Assembly (NCBI GenBank): GCA_002392745.1
Contig: DGHR01000003.1
Span: 214,963 to 278,962 of the forward strand
DNA from: Bacteroidales bacterium UBA3843
GTDB taxonomy: Bacteria; Bacteroidota; Bacteroidia; Bacteroidales; Paludibacteraceae
Direction: 5' to 3'
Length of the DNA: 64,000 nucleotides
Shown here: piece after piece, positions 7,751 through 15,717 of the stretch
How positions within the stretch are numbered: position 1 is the first letter of the stretch
How the letters are laid out: each line of letters starts with the position of its first letter
Notes under the pieces: generated by a model
Database searches by the model: none
Told to the model about the DNA's origin: nothing
What the model saw: the letters and a program-made list of their open reading frames with translations, nothing else
Program-made: the position numbers and the translations under genes

Positions 7751-8623
7751 TCATTTCACAACCGCCCCTTGCGCAGTATATGTTTTGTCGTTTCGGAGGA
7801 TGAGAAGCTGTCCGTCGCGAAGCATTTTGGTACATTGTACTTGGTCACTTGGAACTTCGCCTATGGCCTCTGTCCCGTCGTAGTCTCTCACCAATCGGAC
7901 CGAGCGGCCGATGTAGCGGTCATAAACACCGGTGTTGGTACTCCCCTGAACGAACTCCATTCTGAGTGCGAATGCCGAATAACTCGGAGTGGCCGACCAA
8001 TAGTCTCCTTGGTTATCCACCTCCTTCACATCTTTTCCGTCACGGACACCCGCAGCAGGAAAGAACACAGCTCCCGCTTGCTCCATGATATTCCACTCGG
8101 CCTCCGAGTACATATTCACCTCCCATTTGTCCGGCGAGGGATTGAAGCTCACCCCGTCTGGCAGCGTCCAATCGTCCGGGAGAAAAATATACCCGTGTAC
8201 GCCGTTGACTGTAGCACTGCCTCGGCTGTCTCCGCTCCGGCTGTACACCAGGTAATTCCACTCTTCCTTGGTCGGCGTACGCCAAAGGTTGGCTTCATTA
8301 CCGCCATTGCTAATAGCGTTAGCGCCCCAGTCGCTGAAGGCTGTGTAATCGTCGTTTGATTGGCTTGCGGCAGTCGGGTTGACACCAGTGCCCCAGCCGA
8401 ACAGGTCTATCCAGCCGTTGTAATCGGCTGCGATGTGGGCATTGCCGGCTCCGATCATGTCATATTGGTGTTCTGCAAAACGCCACGTGTCCGTACCGGC
8501 TTGATACTGCAGATTGCCGGGAGCAAAAACAATCTTACTGCCAGAAGGGATTTCAAAGACACCTACTGCACTTGCCTGCAAACAGAGAACTGCTGCAATA
8601 AATAAGGAATAAAACTTTTTCAT
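7751..8623 (-). CDS. T9SS-exported protein with Fib_succ_major-like domain
   Basis: 290 residues: signal peptide MKKFYSLFIAAVLCLQASA; a middle domain with GNLQYQAGTDTWRFAEHQYD, the segment LFGWGTGVNP, LWRTPTKEEWNYLVYSR and DYWSATPSYSAFALRM, a set of motifs shared with FISUMP/Fib_succ_major surface domains; and a C-terminal sorting tail KMLRDGQLLILRNDKTYTAQ ending GAVVK. The tail matches those of the cargo genes at 43.2, 45.2 and 48.2 kb, pointing to type IX secretion to the cell surface. The in-frame ATG at 8683 lies upstream of the promoter's -7 box, so 8623 is used. Substrate or binding partner unknown. Confidence 0.85.
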   Translation of the reverse strand: MKKFYSLFIAAVLCLQASAVGVFEIPSGSKIVFAPGNLQYQAGTDTWRFAEHQYDMIGAGNAHIAADYNGWIDLFGWGTGVNPTAASQSNDDYTAFSDWGANAISNGGNEANLWRTPTKEEWNYLVYSRSGDSRGSATVNGVHGYIFLPDDWTLPDGVSFNPSPDKWEVNMYSEAEWNIMEQAGAVFFPAAGVRDGKDVKEVDNQGDYWSATPSYSAFALRMEFVQGSTNTGVYDRYIGRSVRLVRDYDGTEAIGEVPSDQVQCTKMLRDGQLLILRNDKTYTAQGAVVK

Positions 8624-8660
8624 ACTAAGTGAGTTTATATTGTTTTGAAGATTTCGCCGG

Positions 8661-8692
8661 CAAATGTACAACAATTTTTGCATTTATGCAAA
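8661..8692 (-). promoter_or_regulatory. Promoter of the T9SS Fib_succ_major-like gene
   Basis: Minus strand: TTTG (8692-8689), 20 nt, TACATTTG (8668-8661), about 38 bases before the start codon at 8623. Confidence 0.78.
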
Positions 8693-8718
8693 TTTAGTCT
8701 ATTTTTTAATACAAAAAA

Positions 8719-8750
8719 TTTGGATATATGAAATTTTTGTTGTATATTTG
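8719..8750 (+). promoter_or_regulatory. Promoter of candidate small RNA copy A
   Basis: TTTG (8719-8722), 20 nt, TATATTTG (8743-8750), a full consensus match on the plus strand with no convincing gene behind it. The homologous element at 47.8 kb has the same promoter with identical spacing. Confidence 0.72.
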
Positions 8751-8756
8751 CAGAAG

Positions 8757-8907
8757 ATTTTGGAGGATGGAATCAAATACGGCTATACCTGCAAAATTCT
8801 TCTATTTTTTGTTTCCCGTAAGTTGCTGATTATCAGACATAGGAGCTCACGAGGTTCCTATAAGGTTCCTATGAACTTCCTATAAGGTTTATAGTTACCT
8901 ACTTGGC
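8757..8907 (+). ncRNA. Candidate small RNA, copy A
   Basis: The stretch downstream of the promoter has no substantial frame (only a 20-codon one from ATGGAATCAAATACG) but is homologous to 47672-47812 read on the other strand. The best conserved part, about 8815-8907, is close to 90% identical by eye and contains four 11-bp units (8852-8895, AGGTTCCTATA type). Homology stops at ACTTGGCG. A transcribed non-coding RNA of about 150 nt is inferred from conserved promoter plus conserved body; no Rfam class was recognised. Confidence 0.55.
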
Positions 8908-8943
8908 GCATACAGAAATGGGCGACGTTTGGTAAAGAAGAAA

Positions 8944-8981
8944 CAAAGAAGAGCTAAAAAGGGGCAAAGAAGAGCTAAAAA
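8944..8981 (+). repeat. Two copies of a 17-bp word, 21-bp period
   Basis: CAAAGAAGAGCTAAAAA at 8944-8960 is repeated exactly at 8965-8981 after GGGG. It lies in the gene-free stretch 8908-9165 between small RNA copy A and the DUF4250 gene; nothing else was seen there apart from the promoter at 9063. Confidence 0.7.
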
Positions 8982-9062
8982 AAACGAAGGGCGGGAGTTG
9001 GATGCCCGCCCCAAAACAGCGGAAGGGAACCAAACAGGATTCCTGCAAAAAAGCCGGAGAAC

Positions 9063-9093
9063 TTGCATGATTCAGAAAAAAGTGGTATCTTTG
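9063..9093 (+). promoter_or_regulatory. Promoter of the DUF4250 gene
   Basis: TTG (9063-9065), 20 nt, TATCTTTG (9086-9093). It leaves a leader of about 65 nt before the ATG at 9166. Confidence 0.75.
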
Positions 9094-9165
9094 CAGCGTA
9101 AATAGCCGAAAAGCAGTTTCGGACATTCCGATACATGCCGAAAGCAAATAGAAACAGGAGCAGAT

Positions 9166-9342
9166 ATGAATATACCTTCCAATCCCGATATGCTGGTCAG
9201 TTTCGTCAACATGAAGCTGCGCGACGAATACAGCTCGCTCGAAGAGCTGTGTGACAATCTGGACCTCAACATCGACGAACTATGCCAAAACCTGCAAAAC
9301 GCAGGGTACACATACAGCCCGGAAGCCAGGCGTTTCTGGTAA
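9166..9342 (+). CDS. DUF4250 small protein
   Basis: 58-residue cytoplasmic protein beginning MNIPSNPDMLVSFVNMKLRD, then EYSSLEELCDNLDLNID and GYTYSPEARRFW. The order (MxLPxDPxMLLSxxNxKLRDxYxSLxxLC) matches the DUF4250 family of Bacteroidota and Firmicutes, whose function is unknown; the family is normally 55-60 residues, so this is full length. It is well separated from neighbours, has its own promoter, and has GGAG at 9157-9160 upstream of the ATG. The predicted helical content suggests a small DNA- or protein-binding domain, but that is only inference. Confidence 0.85.
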   Translation: MNIPSNPDMLVSFVNMKLRDEYSSLEELCDNLDLNIDELCQNLQNAGYTYSPEARRFW

Positions 9343-9357
9343 TCCGGATGTTCTTTT

Positions 9358-9372
9358 CTGCCATTTTGGCAG
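9358..9372. promoter_or_regulatory. Perfect inverted repeat upstream of groES
   Basis: CTGCCA-TTT-TGGCAG, 133 bases before the groES start. The groES upstream region has no clear TAnnTTTG promoter, and this symmetric site is the most regular feature there. A heat-shock operator or promoter element is an inference from position; it is not the CIRCE consensus. Confidence 0.45.
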
Positions 9373-9504
9373 TATTGTACAACTTGGTACGGAAGTTGAG
9401 ATACACTATGTGACTGCCCTGCGGGGCAGTAAGGCCGCTACGCTGTAGGCCCAACGCAAGCGCCTGTTAGAAGATTAAGAACTATTTTAAAAACATTATA
9501 TATT

Positions 9505-9780
9505 ATGAGTAAGATTCAACCATTAGCAGACCGCGTGCTGATTAAGCCCGCAGCTGCAGAAGAAAAAACAGTCGGCGGCATCATCATCCCCGACAGTGCC
9601 AAAGAGAAACCGCTCCACGGAGAAGTACTCGCCGTAGGCGAAGGAACCAAAGACGAAGCAATGGTACTCAAAGCCGGAGACCAGGTGCTCTACGGCAAAT
9701 ACGCAGGTACAGAACTGGAACTCGACGGCGAAAAATACCTGATTATGCGCCAGAGCGACGTATTAGCAAAAGTGGAATAA
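9505..9780 (+). CDS. groES: Co-chaperonin GroES
   Basis: 91-residue heptameric lid of the GroEL folding chamber. IQPLADRVLIKPAAAEEKT and GGIIIPDSAKEKPLHGEVLA give the first strand, mobile loop and barrel, followed by VLYGKYAGTELELDGEKYLI. Length and motifs are those of normal bacterial GroES. It is followed by groEL after 114 bases on the same strand, the standard operon order. Confidence 0.98.
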   Translation: MSKIQPLADRVLIKPAAAEEKTVGGIIIPDSAKEKPLHGEVLAVGEGTKDEAMVLKAGDQVLYGKYAGTELELDGEKYLIMRQSDVLAKVE

Positions 9781-9894
9781 AGACCGCTTCGTTAAAGGAA
9801 TAAATACAAAAGACAAATATGAATCGACCGATAGTAACAAGTCCATTGTCCTTCAGTGAACGAAGTGAACGGTCTTTAATCTTTAATCAAAACT

Positions 9895-11523
9895 ATGGCA
9901 AAAGATATTACGTATAATGTAGAGGCGCGCGAGGCGCTGAAGCGTGGCGTTGACCAACTGGCCGACGCAGTGAAAGTGACGCTCGGTCCGAAAGGCCGCA
10001 ATGTCATCATCGATAAGAAATACGGAGCTCCGCATATCACCAAAGACGGAGTGACGGTAGCCAAAGAAGTGGAACTGCAGGATGCAGCCGAGAACCTGGG
10101 TGCACAGCTCGTCAAGGAAGTGGCATCGAAGACCGGCGACCAGGCCGGTGACGGTACAACGACCGCTACTGTGCTGGCACAAGCCATCATAGGCGTGGGT
10201 CTGAAGAACGTGACCGCAGGCGCCAACCCGCTGGACTTGAAACGCGGTATTGACAAAGCCGTAGCTGCCGTAGTAGCCGAGATTAAGAAGAACGCCGTGG
10301 TCGTAGGCAACGACTTCGACAAGATTGAGCAGGTAGCTACCGTTTCCGCCAACAACGATGCTGAAATCGGCAAACTGATTGCCGACGCTATGCGCAAGGT
10401 CAGCAAAGACGGTGTCATCACCATCGGCGAGGCCAAGGGAATGGACACCACTATCGACGTGGTACAAGGTATGCAGTTCGACCGCGGCTATATCAGCCCG
10501 TATTTCGTAACGAACACCGAGACCATGCAGGTGGAGATGGACAAACCGTACATCCTGATCTACGACAAGAAGATTTCGAACCTCAAGGAGTTGCTGCCTG
10601 TTCTCGAACCGGCCGTACAGAGCGGACGTCCGTTGCTGATTATCGCCGAGGATGTGGACAGCGAAGCGCTGACCGCACTGGTGGTCAACCGTCTGCGTGC
10701 ACAACTGAAAATCTGCGCCGTGAAGGCTCCGGGCTTCGGCGACCGCCGCAAAGAGATGCTCGAGGATATCGCCATCCTGACCGGAGGTACTGTCATCAGC
10801 GAGGAGAAAGGTATCAAACTGGAGCAGGCCACGCTTGACATGCTCGGTACCGCAGAGACCATCACTGTCAGCAAGGACAACACCACTATCGTCAACGGCG
10901 CCGGCAACAAAGAGGCTATCGCAGCCCGCGTAGCACAGATCAAGGCGCAAATCACCGCCACCAAGTCGACCTATGACAAAGAGAAACTGCAGGAGCGTCT
11001 GGCCAAACTCGCCGGAGGCGTTGCCCAACTGAATGTAGGTGCTGCCAGCGAGGTGGAGATGAAAGAGAAGAAAGACCGCGTGGACGACGCGTTGAGCGCA
11101 ACACGTGCGGCTATCGAAGAAGGTGTTGTTCCCGGCGGAGGCGTGATGTATATCCGTGCACAGAAAGCCCTGGAGGGTCTCAAAGGCGAGAACGAGGACG
11201 AGCAGACCGGTATCGAGATTGTACGCCGTGCCATTGAGGAACCGCTCCGCCAGATTGTAGCCAACGCCGGCAAGGAAGGCGCTGTCGTAGTGGACAAAGT
11301 GCGCGCAGGAAAAGCCGACTTCGGCTACAACGCACGCAAGGACGTATACGAGAACCTCTTCGAAGCAGGAGTGGTGGATCCCGCCAAGGTAACGCGTGTA
11401 GCACTGGAGAACGCCGCTTCCGTAGCCGGTATGTTCCTCACTACCGAGTGCGTCATCGTGGACCATCCCGAGGAGCATCCCGCACCTGCAATGCCTGCCG
11501 GAGGCATGGGCGGAATGATGTAA
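9895..11523 (+). CDS. groL: Chaperonin GroEL
   Basis: 542-residue 60-kDa chaperonin that folds proteins with ATP and GroES. It shows VTLGPKGRNVIIDKKYGAP and the ATP-site GDGTTTATVLAQ, the apical domain (GYISPYFVTNTETMQ), and the Bacteroidota-type Gly/Met-rich tail PAMPAGGMGGMM. Length matches the family. The long antisense frame across it is a shadow caused by regular codon use. A strong bidirectional terminator follows. Confidence 0.98.
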   Translation: MAKDITYNVEAREALKRGVDQLADAVKVTLGPKGRNVIIDKKYGAPHITKDGVTVAKEVELQDAAENLGAQLVKEVASKTGDQAGDGTTTATVLAQAIIGVGLKNVTAGANPLDLKRGIDKAVAAVVAEIKKNAVVVGNDFDKIEQVATVSANNDAEIGKLIADAMRKVSKDGVITIGEAKGMDTTIDVVQGMQFDRGYISPYFVTNTETMQVEMDKPYILIYDKKISNLKELLPVLEPAVQSGRPLLIIAEDVDSEALTALVVNRLRAQLKICAVKAPGFGDRRKEMLEDIAILTGGTVISEEKGIKLEQATLDMLGTAETITVSKDNTTIVNGAGNKEAIAARVAQIKAQITATKSTYDKEKLQERLAKLAGGVAQLNVGAASEVEMKEKKDRVDDALSATRAAIEEGVVPGGGVMYIRAQKALEGLKGENEDEQTGIEIVRRAIEEPLRQIVANAGKEGAVVVDKVRAGKADFGYNARKDVYENLFEAGVVDPAKVTRVALENAASVAGMFLTTECVIVDHPEEHPAPAMPAGGMGGMM

Positions 11524-11576
11524 TCGCGTTCGGCAAACGGGATGCGGAAACCAACCCGTTCAGCGCTGACCGACGG

Positions 11577-11619
11577 AAAAGAGAAACGACCTTCGAAAAC
11601 CGAAGGCCGTTTCTCTTTT
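11577..11619. terminator. Bidirectional intrinsic terminator between groEL and dnaA
   Basis: AAAGAGAAACGACCTTCG and CGAAGGCCGTTTCTCTTT form an 18-pair stem with one A-C mismatch and loop AAAAC, with A and T runs on the two sides. It serves both convergent genes. Confidence 0.85.
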
Positions 11620-11637
11620 ATATGAACAAGAAATTTA

Positions 11638-13011
11638 TCAACTTTTCAGTACTGACTGCAACTGTGCGATATGCTGGCGCAAAACCGGGTCAAACTCCAT
11701 CTGGTCACGCACAAAAGCAATGGAGTGCAGCACGGTGGCATGCGTGCGCCGGCCCATGTAGAATCCAATCTCTGCCAGCGAGCATCCTGTCAGTTGTTTG
11801 CTCAGGAAGACCGCCACGTGGCGCGCCAGACTGATATCCTTGCTGCGGTTCTGGGCCTTGATGGCCTTCTCCGGGATATTGAAATGCTCGGATACGGCGC
11901 CGATGACATCTTCGATGGAAGTCTGACGCGGCTGGATAGCGACAATCTTGCTGACCACCTGTTCTGCGAGCTGGATATCAATCTCTCGGTCGGTGAGCGT
12001 AGAGTGAGCCAGCAGCGATGCCAGAACGCCCTCCAGATCGCGTACGGAGTCGCGTACGTTCTGGGCGATATAGTCCACCACCTCGTCGCTCAGTACGATA
12101 CCGTCGCGGCGCATCTTGCTCAGCAGGATATTCTTGCGCAGCTGGTAATCCGGCTTGGTTATCTCTGCGGTAAGGCCGTATTTGAAGCGGGTGAGCAGCC
12201 GCTCCTCGATATCTTTCAGTTCCACGGGCGCACGGTCGCAGGTGAAAACCAGCTGCTTGCGGCTCTGCTGGAGATAATTGAAGATATGGAAGAACGTGTC
12301 CTGTGTACCCTTGAGCCCCGCGAAATACTGGATATCATCCACGATGAGCACATCTATCGAGTGATAGAAATTGAGGAAATCGGGTATACGGTTCGAGTTG
12401 CGCGCATCCTGGTATTGCAGTTTGAAGGTGTTGGCGCTCACGTACAGCACGCGCGCGGCAGGATTGAACGCCAGTACCTGATTGCCGATAGCGTTGGCAA
12501 GGTGGGTCTTTCCTACTCCGCTCCCGCCGTAGATAAACAGGGGGTTGAAAGTGTTGTATCCGGGCTGTTTGGCGATCGTGATACCCGCCGTACGGGCCAA
12601 CTTGTTCGGTTCGCCTCCCACATAGGAATCAAACGTGTACAACTGGTTGAGCTGCGCGTCAAAAGCCGAAGCCTGTTGTTGCGACGCCGGAGCCGGCCAT
12701 TGCGAGACGCTTGCGTTCTGCGGACCGGCAGAAGGCAGCATTGTGCCTGCGCCGGAAGCCGAGTCTATCAGCACCCGGTACTCCAGACGCGTGCCCTGGC
12801 CGAACACACGGATGATTGCTGCGGACAGCAGGGGGATATAGTTCTCCTCTATATACTCGGCTACAAATTGTGATTTCACCTGCAGCACCAGAATACCCTC
12901 TGCAAACTGCAACGGTACGATGGGAGCGAACCACGTCTGGTAGGCGGTGGTCGTCAGGTTGTCAGCCAATATGGTCTGACATTGTGCCCATTGTTGCTGC
13001 AATGTCTGCAT
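11638..13011 (-). CDS. dnaA: Chromosomal replication initiator DnaA
   Basis: 457-residue AAA+ initiator that binds DnaA boxes and melts the origin. Domains: N-terminal DnaB-interaction domain (1-80), a Gln/Ser/Ala-rich linker (about 85-115), AAA+ with Walker A GGSGVGKTHL and Walker B VLIVDDIQ, sensor region TRFKYGLTAEI, and the C-terminal HTH with SLARHVAVFLSKQLTG and the signature GRRTHATVLHSI. It is transcribed away from the mlaD/amiC side; the upstream gap holds a promoter and one DnaA-box-like site. Confidence 0.98.
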   Translation of the reverse strand: MQTLQQQWAQCQTILADNLTTTAYQTWFAPIVPLQFAEGILVLQVKSQFVAEYIEENYIPLLSAAIIRVFGQGTRLEYRVLIDSASGAGTMLPSAGPQNASVSQWPAPASQQQASAFDAQLNQLYTFDSYVGGEPNKLARTAGITIAKQPGYNTFNPLFIYGGSGVGKTHLANAIGNQVLAFNPAARVLYVSANTFKLQYQDARNSNRIPDFLNFYHSIDVLIVDDIQYFAGLKGTQDTFFHIFNYLQQSRKQLVFTCDRAPVELKDIEERLLTRFKYGLTAEITKPDYQLRKNILLSKMRRDGIVLSDEVVDYIAQNVRDSVRDLEGVLASLLAHSTLTDREIDIQLAEQVVSKIVAIQPRQTSIEDVIGAVSEHFNIPEKAIKAQNRSKDISLARHVAVFLSKQLTGCSLAEIGFYMGRRTHATVLHSIAFVRDQMEFDPVLRQHIAQLQSVLKS

Positions 13012-13097
13012 TTTCTGTTAGTTTTTGAGTATATATTTAATAAGGAGTGTCCGTCTCCGACTCCGACTATACCTGTCTGGTAGGGCGAAATCGACTG

Positions 13098-13128
13098 CAA
13101 AGGTACTACAATTTTTTGAATTGGCAAA
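13098..13128 (-). promoter_or_regulatory. Promoter of dnaA
   Basis: Minus strand: TTTG (13128-13125), 19 nt, TACCTTTG (13105-13098). The leader is about 80 nt. Upstream, TTATCAACA at 13224-13232 differs from the DnaA box TTATCCACA at one position and could support autoregulation. The rest of the gene-free stretch 13129-13423 shows no further structure. Confidence 0.78.
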
Positions 13129-13423
13129 ATTATGTCTATATTGACAATATTAGTGCAGTAGCGTAACTGCCGCATTTTTAGGCACTTACACACAAATACC
13201 TGATTATCAAGGCTCTAACAAAGTTATCAACACGTAACGCATTGATTTATAGGTAGTTTGAAATATGCAATAGTTCGGACTATTTTTATGTAAAAAAAAC
13301 CTGCAATACGCAGATTTAGCGGCGTTTGCAGGCTGTTGAAAATATTTGTAATTTAGAAAATATACAAACAGCAAGGAAATTGGTTTGTGGAAGTTTTCGA
13401 CACAAAATGTTCTATTCTTCCGG

Positions 13424-14365
13424 TCATTTCTGCTTGCTTCCGAAGACCGAGAAATGGACGTACCGTTTCGGGTGTGCCTTGAGGTCGGTCAGCAGGGAAT
13501 CGGCCGATATGACAGTCGCGTCGATATGGTCGTAGAGCGACTTGTTGTAGATGAGTTGGCCGAGTGTGCCGTTTTGAGAGCGGACATCGGAGATCACGGC
13601 GTTCACGCCGTCCACAGCTTTGTCCACACGCGCTACGGTGGCGCCCAGATTGGCCTTGTTGATATCCGCCACTATCGTATTGAGGTTCGCGATAGCGGTA
13701 TCCGCATTGTTGACAATAGTCGGCACCTGGGTGTTCATCATCTTGCGGAGGTTGGCGGATACGCCGGTCAGATCACCGGAGATACGGTCTACGTTCTCCA
13801 GCGTCGTCTGTATATGATTGCCCGCCAGCTGGCCTCTCAGTCCGGCCACCAGCGAGTCCACATCCTGCACCGTTGCGTCCACGTGTGCCAGCAATTCGCC
13901 CTGCAGGCTCTCCATCAGCCCCGGCACATAGGTCGTAGGGAGATAAGCGCCTTTGGCTATCGGCTCGCGCAGTTCCTCTGTAGAAACGGCGTTTCCTGTA
14001 GAGTCCGTTCCGTTCTGCAGCAACGGTATTTGCAACTCAATGGCCATTCCGCCGAGCAGTCCGTCTGCTATCAGCGCCATCTGTGTACCTTGCGGCAGAG
14101 CAATATCCTTCCGGATAGAGATATCAACCAGAAATGCGCTGTCGCGCGTGAAATCATAATGAATAGCATCCACCTGCCCCACTTTGTGCCCGCGGATATA
14201 GACTGCGGCCTGTTCCTCCAGACCGTGCAGGTGGGAATATATACCATGATAACTGTTGGTGGGAGAGAAGATATTCACTCCCTTGAGGAAGTTAAATCCG
14301 AAGAAGAGCAAAAAGAGACATAGTGTGGCCAGCAGACCTACCTTGATTTCGCGGGAATATTTCAT
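13424..14365 (-). CDS. MlaD-like MCE-domain protein
   Basis: 313 residues. An N-terminal membrane anchor (IKVGLLATLCLFLLFFGFNFLKG, residues 7-29) is followed by the MCE domain (VYIRGHKVGQVDAIHYD... ISIRKDIALPQGTQMALIADGLLGG) and a long C-terminal helical region (about 150-290) with heptad-like Asn/Asp/Ile spacing (DTAIANLNTIVADINK). MCE proteins form hexameric rings that carry phospholipids between inner and outer membranes (MlaD of the Mla pathway). It lies 45 bases downstream of amiC in the same direction, a pairing often seen in Bacteroidota. The ABC partners are not in this window. Confidence 0.9.
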   Translation of the reverse strand: MKYSREIKVGLLATLCLFLLFFGFNFLKGVNIFSPTNSYHGIYSHLHGLEEQAAVYIRGHKVGQVDAIHYDFTRDSAFLVDISIRKDIALPQGTQMALIADGLLGGMAIELQIPLLQNGTDSTGNAVSTEELREPIAKGAYLPTTYVPGLMESLQGELLAHVDATVQDVDSLVAGLRGQLAGNHIQTTLENVDRISGDLTGVSANLRKMMNTQVPTIVNNADTAIANLNTIVADINKANLGATVARVDKAVDGVNAVISDVRSQNGTLGQLIYNKSLYDHIDATVISADSLLTDLKAHPKRYVHFSVFGSKQK

Positions 14366-14410
14366 ACTGATTGGCGAACGACTGTTTATTGGGGTTAATT
14401 TTATGTATTG

Positions 14411-15487
14411 TTATTTTTCGAATTTGATGATCCAGCAGTCCGGAAACGACTTTCTGAGTTCGGGCAACCGCTCTGCCACTTTGGCACGGTCGGTATCGGC
14501 CGCTGTGTAGTATTTGATCCACCGGCCTGCATGAATGGTATCGCATGCGAAACCTTTCAGCTGCGGGTCAGTCGGTTGCAAGGGCTCTTTGGATGCGCAT
14601 ATCTGGATGGCGTAGTATTTCTGCTTTTCGCGCGGAGCCGCCTCCTGCGCCGGTGTCGTCTCCTCCGTCCGGCTGCCGGCCGCCTGTTCCGCTTGCGGCT
14701 CCGGTTCCGTCGTCAGCGCCTCTTTTTTAGCGGACTGGCGATGTGTGTAGGCTGCGAAAGCGTCTACGAGCGCCTGCGCCATTCCGTCCATGGCGGTATC
14801 GCGGTTGAGAAACTCCTCTTCCTCCGGATTGGAGATAAAGCCCATCTCGAAAAGGATAGACGGGCAGGCTGTCTTCAGGAGCACCCAGAAGGCGGCCTGG
14901 CGTACACCGCGGTCAGCCCGGTTGAGACGTCCCACGAAATGGTTCTGCACATGCGTGGCGAACTGGAGAGACTGGTCCATATACGCGTTCTGCATGAGTT
15001 CGAACATGATATAGGAATCAATGGAATTGGGGTCAAACCCCTGGTAGGTGGTCTTGTAATCCGCCTCCAGCTTCATCACGGCGTTCTCGCGCATGGCGAC
15101 ATCCAGGTTCTTCTCCATTTTCTCGGTCCCCAGGATGAATGTCTCTACTCCCGAAGCCGCTTTCGACTCCGCGGAGTTGGTATGGATGGACATGAATAGG
15201 TCGGCATTGTTCCTGTTGGCAATGTCGGCACGGGTCTGTAGGGGGATAAACACGTCGGTGGAACGCGTGTATATCACCTTGACATCCGGATATTGCTGAT
15301 TGAGCAATTCGCCCACACGCAGCGCGAGCGTGAGGTTGAGGTCCTTCTCCCGGGATATCCTGCCGATGGCTCCCGGGTCCTTGCCTCCGTGTCCGGGGTC
15401 GATTACGATGGTATAGTTATGGTCAGCCGCTATGGCAAACGATAGGGCCGCAAACGCGGCAACGACTGTCAGACAGAATCTTCGCAT
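14411..15487 (-). CDS. N-acetylmuramoyl-L-alanine amidase (AmiC type) with SPOR-like tail
   Basis: 358-residue periplasmic zinc amidase that splits peptide stems from glycan in cell separation. It has a signal peptide (MRRFCLTVVAAFAALSFAIA) and an Amidase_3 catalytic domain with IVIDPGHGGKDPGA (Zn His), the second metal region DLFMSIHTNS and the catalytic Glu in SILFEMGFISNPEE. An Ala/Glu/Gln-rich linker (about 245-290) follows, then a C-terminal 70-residue module (YYAIQICASKEPLQ ... YYTAADTDRAKVAERLPEL) with the pattern of a SPOR peptidoglycan-binding repeat. Co-directional with the MCE gene. Confidence 0.92.
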   Translation of the reverse strand: MRRFCLTVVAAFAALSFAIAADHNYTIVIDPGHGGKDPGAIGRISREKDLNLTLALRVGELLNQQYPDVKVIYTRSTDVFIPLQTRADIANRNNADLFMSIHTNSAESKAASGVETFILGTEKMEKNLDVAMRENAVMKLEADYKTTYQGFDPNSIDSYIMFELMQNAYMDQSLQFATHVQNHFVGRLNRADRGVRQAAFWVLLKTACPSILFEMGFISNPEEEEFLNRDTAMDGMAQALVDAFAAYTHRQSAKKEALTTEPEPQAEQAAGSRTEETTPAQEAAPREKQKYYAIQICASKEPLQPTDPQLKGFACDTIHAGRWIKYYTAADTDRAKVAERLPELRKSFPDCWIIKFEK

Positions 15488-15535
15488 TGTAGGTTTTCAG
15501 TTGGTTAGTGAGTGATTTGGTCACCTTTGCGCCTG

Positions 15536-15567
15536 CAAAGGTACGCTTTTTTTTTGACATATACAAA
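15536..15567 (-). promoter_or_regulatory. Promoter of amiC-mlaD
   Basis: Minus strand: TTTG (15567-15564), 20 nt, TACCTTTG (15543-15536), about 48 bases before the amiC start. Confidence 0.83.
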
Positions 15568-15643
15568 TTTATCCGAACAATTTTTATGCCAACGGCGATA
15601 TTGACTGCCGCGGAAAGGATTTTTACAAAAATTAGCAAAAAGA

Positions 15644-15675
15644 TTTGCGTATGTAAGAAAAAAGTAGTAATTTTG
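15644..15675 (+). promoter_or_regulatory. Promoter of the long RSH gene
   Basis: TTTG (15644-15647), 20 nt, TAATTTTG (15668-15675), with about 36 nt of leader before the ATG at 15718. It is divergent from the amiC promoter, from which it is about 80 bases away. Confidence 0.8.
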
Positions 15676-15717
15676 TGGCCTGAAACGCACGTGCGCATAA
15701 ATGCACGGGGATGAATT

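Noticed and set aside
8664..8885. 73-codon frame over small RNA copy A
   Set aside because: Its start lies before the promoter, and it is not preserved in copy B.
9883..11478. 531-codon open frame opposite groEL
   Set aside because: It mirrors the GroEL reading frame exactly opposite a highly conserved gene; its peptide has no family pattern and no promoter.
13012..13423. Origin of replication in front of dnaA
   Set aside because: Only one DnaA-box-like site (13224-13232) and no AT-rich repeats or box cluster; kept only as possible autoregulation.
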